A stretch of 21,932 nucleotides of DNA from a virus, in IMG/VR virus record IMGVR_UViG_3300030106_004662, positions 37,674 through 59,605 of that record. The stretch is one strand, 5' to 3'. The notes below the pieces were generated by a model. It did not search any database and was not told where the DNA came from. It worked only from the letters and a program-made list of their open reading frames with translations. Positions within the stretch are counted from its first letter, which is position 1, and the number at the start of each line of letters is the position of its first letter. This document shows positions 5,376 through 11,262 of the stretch, piece after piece. The translations under genes were made by a program, and so were the position numbers.

Positions 5376-5540
5376 ATGAAACCAGCGATCAAAGACACTG
5401 CCGAAGTGTTAGCTGCTAACGGAGGAGCTTTAGGATTAAGCTTGTCTCAATGTAACGAAATCCTTCAATTCATCTCTCTTCTATTAGCAATCGCCTTTAC
5501 GATATATAAGTTTGCTAAAGTGAGAAAAGATGAAATATAA
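5376..5540 (+). CDS. Small membrane protein, holin candidate
   Basis: A 54-residue protein. Residues 1-15 are a soluble, possibly amphipathic helix (MKPAIKDTAEVLAAN), residues 16-28 are Gly/Ser-rich, and residues about 29-46 (ILQFISLLLAIAFTIYKF) form one transmembrane helix, followed by a basic-acidic KVRKDEI tail. The size, single span and charged C-terminus fit a small phage holin. The gene overlaps the endolysin gene by 11 bases, the classic holin-endolysin arrangement. Two other holin-like genes lie at 6893 and 7099, so this may instead be an antiholin or an accessory. Membrane location is well supported; function is inferred from context. Confidence 0.7.
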   Translation: MKPAIKDTAEVLAANGGALGLSLSQCNEILQFISLLLAIAFTIYKFAKVRKDEI

Positions 5541-5901
5541 GTATTTTGATTTAACAGAGTTTGATTCTCCAGACGAACCTGGTTCTGGAAAACACATGCA
5601 GCATGAGTTTTTAAAAATGCTTGATTTAGCTCGTGAGGAAGCAGGCATTCCTTTCAAAATAACATCAGGATTTCGTACTGACGCTTACAATAAAGATTTA
5701 TTAAAAAGAGGATACAAGGCCTCCAAAAACAGTTCTCATCTAAGTGGATGCGCAGCTGATATAGCCTGTTCTTCGTCAGAAAAAAGAATTAAAATAGTCA
5801 AGGCTTTAATTAAGGTTGGTTATACAAGATTGGGGATTGCAAAATCCTTTATACATGTGGACAACGACCCAAGTAAGTCTGACGCAATATGGTTATATTA
5901 A
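5530..5901 (+). CDS. Endolysin: M15 family zinc peptidase
   Basis: A 123-residue single-domain enzyme of the Peptidase_M15 (PF08291-like) family, which cleaves peptidoglycan peptide crosslinks. The typical motifs are present: TSGFRT (45-50), then SSHLSGCAAD (68-77), which supplies zinc ligands His70 and Asp77, and FIHVD (107-111), which supplies His109. There is no signal peptide or cell-wall-binding domain, so it needs a holin to reach the wall, and the overlapping upstream membrane protein is the obvious partner. The length is normal for a minimal phage M15 endolysin. An alternative role as a virion-associated lysin cannot be excluded, but the lysis-cassette context makes endolysin the best call. 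Confidence 0.9.
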   Translation: MKYKYFDLTEFDSPDEPGSGKHMQHEFLKMLDLAREEAGIPFKITSGFRTDAYNKDLLKRGYKASKNSSHLSGCAADIACSSSEKRIKIVKALIKVGYTRLGIAKSFIHVDNDPSKSDAIWLY

Positions 5902-5902
5902 T

Positions 5903-6073
5903 ATGGCAAAAAGAGGAAGAACAAAAAAGAAAGGAAACAAAATATGTCCAGCAGGTATAGCTTGGGCAAAAAGAACTTTTGATAAATATCCGTCAGCTTA
6001 TGCAAATTTAGCTGCGAGTAAATATTGTAAAGATCCTAATTACGCAAAATCATCTAAAAGAAAAAAGAAATGA
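5903..6073 (+). CDS. Small basic protein, KGNKICPAGIAWAKRTFDKYPSAYAN type
   Basis: A 56-residue protein; the ATG at 5903 is one base after the endolysin stop. A longer frame reaches back into the endolysin gene but is not needed. It starts MAKRGRTKKKGNKICPAG and continues with AWAKRTFDKYPSAYANLAAS and KYCKDPNYAK, ending in a Lys run. The central Trp/Phe/Tyr-bearing segment looks like a small helical fold, and the two Cys (16 and 46) could pair or bind metal. From memory, proteins with this core are common in marine phages and algal viruses and are annotated as conserved domains of unknown function. Its stop overlaps the next start as ATGA. Confidence 0.8.
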   Translation: MAKRGRTKKKGNKICPAGIAWAKRTFDKYPSAYANLAASKYCKDPNYAKSSKRKKK

Positions 6074-6198
6074 ATTTAAAACAAATAAAAGAAGTTGTAA
6101 AACAACTAAAAGGCGCTTCAAAAATGCACGCTCAACAAGCTGCTAAAATTGAAAAAATGATAAAAACAATGAAGCCTAAGCCTAAAAAGAAAAAGTAA
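6070..6198 (+). CDS. Tiny Lys/Gln-rich helical protein (42 aa)
   Basis: A 42-residue frame linked to both neighbours: its ATG overlaps the previous TGA (ATGA) and its TAA overlaps the next ATG (TAATG). The product is one predicted amphipathic helix (QIKEVVKQLKGASKMHAQQA, then KIEKMIKTM) with a Pro/Lys tail. This perfect tiling is the main evidence that it is real. The sequence would suit an oligomeric coiled coil or a DNA/RNA-binding peptide, but nothing specific is recognised. Confidence 0.68.
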   Translation: MNLKQIKEVVKQLKGASKMHAQQAAKIEKMIKTMKPKPKKKK

Positions 6199-6440
6199 TG
6201 GCTGGTGAATTAAAAAAATGGTTGGATGAAAAATGGGTTCGTATTGGTACTGATGGAGAAATAAAGGGGCCGTGTGGTACAAGTAAAAACAAAAAGAACC
6301 CAGATAGATGTTTACCTTTAGCAAAAGCTAAAAGTTTATCAAAAGAAGAAAGAGCTAAAACAGCTAAAAAGAAAAAAAGATTTGGAAGAAAAGGAAAACA
6401 ATTTGTAAGTAATACTAAAAAAGCAAAAGTAAGGTCATGA
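6198..6440 (+). CDS. Small basic protein with CGTSK...CLPLAKAKSLSKEER motif
   Basis: An 80-residue protein. Residues 1-20 contain LKKWLDEKWVRIG; residues 24-55 hold GPCGTSKNKKNPDRCLPLAKAKSLSKEER with two Cys 13 residues apart; the rest is Lys-rich. The W-V-x-I-G, PCG, (R/K)CxPxAKA pattern is, from memory, that of a conserved family of unknown function found in marine phages and giant or algal viruses, sometimes annotated as a DUF. The conserved Cys pair suggests a metal- or nucleic-acid-binding peptide. Both ends overlap neighbours by single start/stop junctions (TAATG and ATGA), so it is expressed with the block. Confidence 0.8.
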   Translation: MAGELKKWLDEKWVRIGTDGEIKGPCGTSKNKKNPDRCLPLAKAKSLSKEERAKTAKKKKRFGRKGKQFVSNTKKAKVRS

Positions 6441-6598
6441 AAAAAATGAGTAAACAAGATATGGATAAAATCCCTATGAGAAATAAGGATATAAAAAAAC
6501 TAACTGAAAAACAAAAAAAAATAGCAAGGGCAGCACATCCTTATAATGAAATAACTGGTGCTGACTTTAAAGCTTTAAGAGAACAAAAAAACGCATAA
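6437..6598 (+). CDS. Small basic protein (53 aa)
   Basis: A 53-residue frame with ATGA coupling to the upstream gene and a TAA at 6596-6598. The product begins MKKMSKQDMDKIPMRNKDI and has a more ordinary C-terminal half: KIARAAHPYNEITGADF, followed by KALREQKNA. The second half suggests a short conserved helix pair. It fills the space between two recognisable genes exactly. No function recognised. Confidence 0.7.
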   Translation: MKKMSKQDMDKIPMRNKDIKKLTEKQKKIARAAHPYNEITGADFKALREQKNA

Positions 6599-6602
6599 TG
6601 TT

Positions 6603-6893
6603 ATGGTTAATAAAAAAAACATGGCGTGCAATAAAGTTAGACCTTCTTATAAAAGGGGTAAAAAAAAGATGGTCAAAGCTTGTGAAGGGGGAAAAGAAAA
6701 GCTTATACACTTTGGAGCAAAAGGATATGGACATAATTACTCAGCAGCTGCAAGGAAAAGTTTTCGAGCAAGACACAAGTGTGGAACAGCAAAATCAAAA
6801 CTAACCGCTCGATATTGGGCGTGTAAACATTTATGGGCAGGCAAAGGAGGGTCTACAAAATCCAGTCCAAAAAGTAGAAGAGGAAAATACTAA
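6603..6893 (+). CDS. Small basic Cys-containing protein, HFGAKGYGHNYSAAARKSF type
   Basis: A 96-residue protein. Two starts are possible: ATG 6603, or ATG 6621 giving MACNKVRPSYKR; the conserved-looking part begins later, at MVKACEGGKEK. The core has HFGAKGYGHNYSAAARKSF, then RARHKCGTAKSKLTARYWAC and KHLWAGKGG, with aromatic, His and Cys residues spaced like a compact small fold. From memory, this core recurs in marine phage genomes with no known function. A competing frame at 6598 begins with a TAATG overlap but yields an unlikely sequence, and it reads across this conserved core out of frame. The TAA overlaps the next ATG. Confidence 0.8.
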   Translation: MVNKKNMACNKVRPSYKRGKKKMVKACEGGKEKLIHFGAKGYGHNYSAAARKSFRARHKCGTAKSKLTARYWACKHLWAGKGGSTKSSPKSRRGKY

Positions 6894-7102
6894 TGGAAGA
6901 TATTTTAAAATTAATAGAAGGTTACGGATTACCATTGGTATTATTACTTGGCGCACTTTACGCCTTGTATAGATTTTTCTTTTTTAGCATTCACGAGGTA
7001 AAGAATACATTTTCAAAGCATCACGAAAAGAATGCAGAAAATATGCAAGAGATAAAAAATAAAATAGATATAATATTAGAATACATAAGAAAAAAATCAT
7101 GA
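6893..7102 (+). CDS. Small membrane protein with coiled-coil tail, holin-like
   Basis: A 69-residue protein: a short acidic N-terminus, a transmembrane helix at about 12-32 (GLPLVLLLGALYALYRFFFF) and a charged helical tail (NAENMQEIKNKIDIILEYIR) with a heptad-like pattern. This one-span-plus-coil layout resembles small phage holins or holin-associated proteins of the BhlA/UviB kind, but specific residues do not prove it. It is coupled to the upstream basic gene (TAATG) and to the three-span holin gene downstream (ATGA), which strongly suggests that the two membrane proteins work together, for example as holin and regulator. Confidence 0.72.
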   Translation: MEDILKLIEGYGLPLVLLLGALYALYRFFFFSIHEVKNTFSKHHEKNAENMQEIKNKIDIILEYIRKKS

Positions 7103-7491
7103 GTATATTAAATAAAATATTAGGAAAAGGAGCTTTAGATTTTGCAGGCAAAGCCGCTGAAATAGCAGATAAATTTATTCAAACAAAAGAAGAAAAAGCA
7201 GCTTTTGAAATGGAAATGAAAAAAGTTGTTATTGAAGCTGAGGCTGAAATACAGAAACAAGTTAGTGAAAGATGGAAAAGCGACATGACAAGCGATTCTT
7301 GGTTGAGTAAAAATGTTAGACCTATGGTGTTAATATTTTTAGTTGTATGTACTGTTTTGATGATATTTATAGACGCTGGCTCTATTAAATTTCATGTAGA
7401 AGAAAAATGGACAGATCTTTTGCAATTAGTTTTAATAACTGTAATTGGAGCTTATTTTGGAGGAAGATCATTTGAAAAAGTAAAAAAATAA
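7099..7491 (+). CDS. Holin of the 3-TM gene-transfer-agent type
   Basis: A 130-residue protein matching the GTA_holin_3TM (PF11351) layout. An N-terminal amphipathic helix (LNKILGKGALDFAGKAAEIAD) is followed by a charged helix (25-65) containing ERWKSDMTSDSWLSKNVRP, the family's signature, then hydrophobic spans at about 76-92 (MVLIFLVVCTVLMIFID) and 107-122 (LLQLVLITVIGAYFGG), ending GRSFEKVKK. It should form holes in the inner membrane that release the M15 endolysin encoded 1.2 kb upstream. The start overlaps the previous stop (ATGA) and the stop overlaps the next gene. Of the three membrane proteins here this is the best-supported holin. Confidence 0.85.
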   Translation: MSILNKILGKGALDFAGKAAEIADKFIQTKEEKAAFEMEMKKVVIEAEAEIQKQVSERWKSDMTSDSWLSKNVRPMVLIFLVVCTVLMIFIDAGSIKFHVEEKWTDLLQLVLITVIGAYFGGRSFEKVKK

Positions 7492-7625
7492 TGGCTAAAT
7501 TAAATTCATACATTTTTAAAGGAAACAAACAAAAGAAAAGACCAGGGGTTCATTCTAAAACAAAAACCAGTTCTTTAAAATCCAGCAAACATTATCGTAA
7601 ACTTTATAGGGGTCAAGGAAAGTAA
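7491..7625 (+). CDS. Small basic protein, KRPGVHSKTKTS...KLYRGQGK type (44 aa)
   Basis: A 44-residue protein starting in a TAATG overlap with the holin gene. It is basic and has the recognisable string KKRPGVHSKTKTSSLKSSK, with a C-terminal YRKLYRGQGK. From memory, this RPGVHSK...YRGQG peptide is widespread in phages of Bacteroidota, typically next to lysis or structural genes, without known function. It is the last gene before a 57-base gap that contains the next promoter. Confidence 0.8.
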   Translation: MAKLNSYIFKGNKQKKRPGVHSKTKTSSLKSSKHYRKLYRGQGK

Positions 7626-7635
7626 AATACATTCC

Positions 7636-7668
7636 TTAAGTTTTATTATCTTTGCATTGTTAACTTAA
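7636..7668. repeat. 7-bp inverted repeat flanking the 7647 promoter core
   Basis: TTAAGTT at 7636-7642 and AACTTAA at 7662-7668 are perfect inverted copies around a 19-base centre that holds the TATCTTTG box. The arrangement could be a two-half-site operator. It is not a terminator, having no GC stem or T run. Both arms are AT-only apart from one base, so chance is possible. Confidence 0.35.
7647..7654 (+). promoter_or_regulatory. Bacteroidota-type promoter core before the fibre block
   Basis: TATCTTTG lies in the gap between the lysis region and the fibre genes. The predicted start near 7658 gives a leader of about 25 bases to the ATG at 7683. No -33 TTG was seen at the usual spacing. Confidence 0.65.
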
Positions 7669-7682
7669 TAAAATAAAATACA

Positions 7683-7928
7683 ATGAAAAAGATTAAAGAC
7701 GAGGAGTTAAAATCTCTTCAAGAATTAAACACTGAGTTTAACCAAGTTAAAACACAGTTAGGAGACTTAGCTTTACAAAAGCATTCTTTATGTTTAAGAG
7801 TAGATCAAATTAAAGCTCAGTTTCAATCTTTAGAAGCTTCTTTAATGGAGACCTACGGAAAGGACGCTGTAATTAGTTTGGAAACTGGAGAAATAAAAGA
7901 AAAAGAACCTAATGGCGAAAATAAATAA
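7683..7928 (+). CDS. Coiled-coil protein upstream of fibre genes (81 aa)
   Basis: An 81-residue protein, helical along most of its length (residues 5-58, with LKSLQELNTEFNQVKTQLGD and later QIKAQFQSLEASLMETYG), then a short DAVISLETGEI segment and a charged tail. The heptad pattern indicates a coiled coil. Similar small proteins ending YGKDAVI(S/N)...TGE are, from memory, common in phages of Bacteroidota, but no function is known. The gene is first after the promoter at 7647 and overlaps the first fibre gene by 17 bases, which suggests an assembly partner of the fibres. The A-rich leader AATACA precedes the ATG, with no Shine-Dalgarno sequence. Confidence 0.78.
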   Translation: MKKIKDEELKSLQELNTEFNQVKTQLGDLALQKHSLCLRVDQIKAQFQSLEASLMETYGKDAVISLETGEIKEKEPNGENK

Positions 7929-8442
7929 TACAAGCGCATATCCTAATGTTATTCCTACAGCTGATGATTTTGTAGTTTTAACAGATGTTACAGATAATGA
8001 TAAAACAAAAACCTCAAAGGTTTCAGACTTTCAATCTTTTTTTGGAAACAAAACAATTAGAAGGACTGTAACTTCAGCAGAAATATTAAGCTGCAATACT
8101 AATCCTGTTACTATTATACCTGGTGTTGTAGGCCATTTTATTGTTCCTATAAGCGTTTTATTTAAGTATAACTTTGGAACCACGCCTTATACTGCTAATA
8201 ATCGTTTTTTCATAGACATTGGGGGCAACGATCCTCAGAGTCGTTGGTGTGTTGCACCAAATTTAAACGCTGTAGCAGCCAATAAAATTACTGTTAATGG
8301 ACAAGATGTTGCAGGACAGATACCCGACAATCCTAAGACCTTACCAAACAATGATATATTGTTTTTAAACGCTACAGCAAACCCAACATTAGGAGATGGA
8401 ACTTTAGATATTGATATATTATATAGAATTGTAAGCGCATAA
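7912..8442 (+). CDS. Short fibre-like protein sharing the N-terminus of the long fibre
   Basis: A 176-residue protein. Residues 1-38 (MAKINNTSAYP, PTADDF, TDVTDND) closely match residues 1-38 of the 675-residue fibre encoded next, with about half of the positions identical by eye. In fibres this is where the protein joins the virion. Residues 48-176 are a beta-rich domain (for example TIIPGVVGHFIVPISVLFKY, ending DGTLDIDILYRIVSA) that would be the distal, possibly receptor-facing part. No repeats are present. Two proteins with the same base and different tips suggest that both occupy equivalent sites or form a heteromeric fibre. The next gene starts 2 bases after its stop. Confidence 0.8.
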   Translation: MAKINNTSAYPNVIPTADDFVVLTDVTDNDKTKTSKVSDFQSFFGNKTIRRTVTSAEILSCNTNPVTIIPGVVGHFIVPISVLFKYNFGTTPYTANNRFFIDIGGNDPQSRWCVAPNLNAVAANKITVNGQDVAGQIPDNPKTLPNNDILFLNATANPTLGDGTLDIDILYRIVSA

Positions 8443-8444
8443 TT

Positions 8445-10472
8445 ATGGCAAAAATAGAAAACACCACCGTCTACCCTACAGTCACACCGACTGCGGAAGA
8501 TTTATTAATAGGAACTGATGTTAGTAATGAAAACAATACAGTTACTTTTAAAATAAGTTCTTTAACTACTTCATCAACCTTACAGGGATTGCAATCTGTT
8601 TTAGATACAGGTAATTCAGCCACTCAGACAATGCAGCTTACAGGAAGTATTCTTTTACTTGGAGGTGCAAACACTGGATTTATAGATTTATGTCAAATAA
8701 AGTTAGGAGGAAGTTATGGTGCGGCTGGTCAAGTTTTAACATCACAAGGATCTGGCTCTTGTGCTACATGGACTACAATTACTTCATCAACACAAGGTTG
8801 GGAGGACACGCTGATAGTTGACCCCCAGTCAAGTGTTGCCGCAACTATGACAGGAGCTCTCTTTACAGTTGAAGCTGCGGGGGGAGGTATATCTTTAACC
8901 ACAGGGTCTACATTAACAACGGACTCATCTGTAGTTAGTACTTTTGGGGGCGATGTTAATTTAGGAACTACTTTAAATTTTGGAGCATCCACTACATTAA
9001 ATGATAGCACTGGATCAACCGGAACAACAGGAGCTGTACTGACGGTGGGAGCTACAGGTTACCCTGTATGGGGAACACTTCCTGTGCCATCTACGCCTAA
9101 CTTACAACAAGTTTTAACAGTGGGTAATACAGCAAATGGAGTAGGAATACAACTGACCGCTACATCTCCTTTATCATTAGACGCAACCTCAAATATAGTT
9201 TCGGCTGGAACAAATACTTTTAGCGGAAACAACACATTTTCAGCAAACGGAACAACATTAAGTACAGCAGGAATATCTTTAACAGGAACCTTATATGCTG
9301 GTGGTTCAGTTGGTACCACCGGACAAGTTTTAATCTCAACAGGCACAGGTGTTCAATGGTCGTCATCGGCTGGGGTTACATCTGTAACCGAATCTTTAGG
9401 AACTTCTACAGGAACACCAGCAACTATATCTCCTACAACAGGAAATGTGAATATTCAGTTTAATGCTTATGCTGGAGGATCTAACGTAGGGCACGTTCCG
9501 GCAGGAGGAACTGCGGGCACTTTCTTACAAGGAAATGGTAGTTGGGGCACCGTTTCTTTACAAAATTTAAGCTCTGTTTTAGCTCAAGGAAATACAGCTG
9601 CAAACAGCATAACACTAACAGGAGCCTCAAATTCTATAACCGCCTATACAGGCGTATTTACAGCTATACAAGATAGTACCGGATCTACAGGAGCAGCTTC
9701 TAATGTAATAGTAGCAGACGGAACAGGAGGATGGGCTTGGGGATCTCCAGCATCAGGAGCGGTAACAAGTGTATCAACGGCCGCTTCAGGAACATCAAGT
9801 GGAAACCCATTAACTATAACCCCTACTACAGGAGCAGTAACAGTAGCTTCTAACGCTTATGCTGGAACTACTAATGTTGGACATGTTCCAACAGGAGGTA
9901 GTGCTACAACATTCTTGAGAGGAGACGGAACTTGGGTAACACCAACCGCCTCTACAACTACAGACAGTTTAGTAATAACTCAAAAATTTGCTGGTTCGGG
10001 AGTTTATGCTACAGGCAATCCTTATACTTTCCCTGGAGTAGATCAAACTGGTTTTAATACTGGAACAGAAAATATAAACAACGTTCTTCCTAATGTGCCT
10101 GGGGTGTCAGCTTTTACCGCTGTCGACCACATGGCAGGATTCTTCTTTCAAAATCCCAGCGTAGGATCATGCGGAACTGCGATAGATGATTTAGCAATAT
10201 GTTCGATACAAATTTCTTATTTTTCAACAGTTACAGGGGTTCATGCTGTTGCTATTTACTCAGGAAATCCTTGCGATCCTGAATCAGCTATGACTTTAGT
10301 GGGAACTTGCACTTTTGAGGTTGCGTCAGAAATTATATACTGTTGCGGTATGACTTTACGATCTGAAACATTAGCAGCTGGATTAGGGTTATATCTCACC
10401 GTAACACCACCATCTACAGAGCTTTCAAACAGCTTTATGGGTAGAGTAAATATTAAGTTTACATCAAATTAA
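8445..10472 (+). CDS. Long tail/receptor-binding fibre protein with internal repeats (675 aa)
   Basis: A 675-residue Gly/Thr/Ser-rich protein with trimeric-fibre character. Residues 1-40 are the base module shared with the upstream protein. The shaft carries three repeat kinds: L-Q-x-x-x-x-V-L-x-x-GN units at about 46-67, 220-240 and 372-393; G(S/T)xGxxGxVL...W units at about 87-110, 188-211, 286-307 and 411-434; and a long 60-residue unit at 311-370 and again at 440-499 (NAYAG, NVGHVP, TFL, GxW). Residues about 507-675 form a separate tip with seven or eight Cys (SCGTAIDDLAICS, GTCTF, IYCCGM), unusual for a phage fibre, and probably bind the receptor. Low-complexity shafts evolve fast, so homology may be seen only at the two ends. 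Confidence 0.87.
   Translation: MAKIENTTVYPTVTPTAEDLLIGTDVSNENNTVTFKISSLTTSSTLQGLQSVLDTGNSATQTMQLTGSILLLGGANTGFIDLCQIKLGGSYGAAGQVLTSQGSGSCATWTTITSSTQGWEDTLIVDPQSSVAATMTGALFTVEAAGGGISLTTGSTLTTDSSVVSTFGGDVNLGTTLNFGASTTLNDSTGSTGTTGAVLTVGATGYPVWGTLPVPSTPNLQQVLTVGNTANGVGIQLTATSPLSLDATSNIVSAGTNTFSGNNTFSANGTTLSTAGISLTGTLYAGGSVGTTGQVLISTGTGVQWSSSAGVTSVTESLGTSTGTPATISPTTGNVNIQFNAYAGGSNVGHVPAGGTAGTFLQGNGSWGTVSLQNLSSVLAQGNTAANSITLTGASNSITAYTGVFTAIQDSTGSTGAASNVIVADGTGGWAWGSPASGAVTSVSTAASGTSSGNPLTITPTTGAVTVASNAYAGTTNVGHVPTGGSATTFLRGDGTWVTPTASTTTDSLVITQKFAGSGVYATGNPYTFPGVDQTGFNTGTENINNVLPNVPGVSAFTAVDHMAGFFFQNPSVGSCGTAIDDLAICSIQISYFSTVTGVHAVAIYSGNPCDPESAMTLVGTCTFEVASEIIYCCGMTLRSETLAAGLGLYLTVTPPSTELSNSFMGRVNIKFTSN
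9375..9941 (+). repeat. Duplicated 60-residue unit within the fibre gene
   Basis: The coding repeats lie at 9375-9554 and 9762-9941 (protein residues 311-370 and 440-499), offset by 129 residues. Both start VTSV, contain SPTTG or TPTTG, NAYAG, NVGHVP, and TFL followed by a G-x-W. At the DNA level they have diverged, so recombination between them is possible but not obvious. They sit either side of an LQ-type and a GSTG-type unit, suggesting duplication of a larger block. Confidence 0.75.
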
Positions 10473-10483
10473 ATATAAATGAA

Positions 10484-10702
10484 ATGGACATTAGAAAAAT
10501 ATCAGTTGGCGCAGATTATAAATCTGGCGCTATGCATTACATTGTTGGCCAACATGTATTAGGAGGAAGTCACGCAATCCATCTTATACAAGAAGAGCCA
10601 GAATCTTATAAAATCTGGATACAAAAAGAAGAAGAAGTATATCTTTGGAAAGAGCTTTTAAAAACACTTCCTGTATCAGTTGAATTTAATATAAATTTTT
10701 AA
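10484..10702 (+). CDS. Small conserved-looking protein, MDIRKISVGADYKS type
   Basis: A 72-residue protein. It begins MDIRKISVGADYKSGAMHYI and ends with PVSVEFNINF; the middle (IHLIQEEPESYKIWIQKEEE followed by VYLWKELLKT) has alternating beta strands and a short helix. The strong aromatic/acidic patterning indicates a small folded domain. From memory, this family is frequent in marine phage genomes near structural genes; function unknown. Its stop overlaps the start of the two-lobed GroES-like gene (TAATG), so the two are probably made together, and it may act in the same assembly step. An alternative ATG at 10479 is in another frame and was not used. Confidence 0.8.
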   Translation: MDIRKISVGADYKSGAMHYIVGQHVLGGSHAIHLIQEEPESYKIWIQKEEEVYLWKELLKTLPVSVEFNINF

Positions 10703-11262
10703 TGAAATCACCTTTTAGTTTTATTGTCAAACCTTACAATAGTAAGCGTTATGACAATATTAAGAATATAGAAAACATAGATTTAATTACAAGCACATCA
10801 AAAGAAGATGCGTCTTCTTCAAATAGGTTTGCTATTGTCGTAGAAACACCCATTAATTACAAGGGGCCTATAAAAAAAGGAGACACTCTTCTTGTTCACC
10901 ATAATGTTTTTAAATATTATAATGATATGAAGGGAAGAGAAAAAAGCGGTAAGAGTTATTTTAAAGATGATTTGTTTTTTGTAGATAACGATCAGTTTTT
11001 TTTATACAAACAAAAAGACAGGTGGAGTGCTCACGGAAAGTACTGTTTTGTAAAACCTATTGATGCAGAAGATTTTTTTATAGACAAAGGAAAAGAAGAG
11101 CCTTTAGTGGGTATAATTAAATATATAAATCAAGAATTAATAAATAAAGGCGTAAAAGAAGGTGATAAAATTTCTTTTACCCCAAACAGTGAATATGAGT
11201 TTAGAGTAGATAATGAAAAACTTTACAGAATGTTTACTAATAATATAACTATGATTTTATGA
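10702..11262 (+). CDS. Two-lobed GroES-like protein, putative second co-chaperonin
   Basis: A 186-residue protein not identical to any GroES I know, but with the GroES pattern twice. The N-terminal lobe (about 5-103) starts FSFIVKP, has a variable Ser-rich loop (28-41) where GroES has its mobile loop, then GPIKKGDTLLVHHNVF and DLFFVDNDQFFLYK. The C-terminal lobe (about 114-186) starts YCFVKPI, then PLVGIIKY, VKEGDKISF, EYEFRVDNEKLYRM and a closing NITMIL, closely matching the KxGDxVxF...G-x-E...(V/I)DxxxYxxx...DIxxxx end of Cpn10. The predicted fold is therefore a tandem GroES domain. Plant chloroplast Cpn20 is the known precedent for two fused Cpn10 domains. It could cap the GroEL encoded at the left edge, or be a structural relative with another job. 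Confidence 0.62.
   Translation: MKSPFSFIVKPYNSKRYDNIKNIENIDLITSTSKEDASSSNRFAIVVETPINYKGPIKKGDTLLVHHNVFKYYNDMKGREKSGKSYFKDDLFFVDNDQFFLYKQKDRWSAHGKYCFVKPIDAEDFFIDKGKEEPLVGIIKYINQELINKGVKEGDKISFTPNSEYEFRVDNEKLYRMFTNNITMIL

Noticed and set aside
6598-6804. A plus-strand frame beginning MLWLIKK in a TAATG overlap
   Set aside because: It runs out of frame through the 6603 gene, whose product has a conserved-looking Cys/His/aromatic core; the 6598 product looks unstructured.
8729-9346. Minus-strand frames inside the fibre gene
   Set aside because: They are products of Thr/Gly/Val-rich codon repetition in the fibre; no independent motif or promoter.
8445-10472. CRISPR-like or satellite repeat array from the repeated GGAACA/ACAGGA strings
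   Set aside because: The repeats are coding, in frame and diverged, with no constant spacer length; they are fibre protein repeats.
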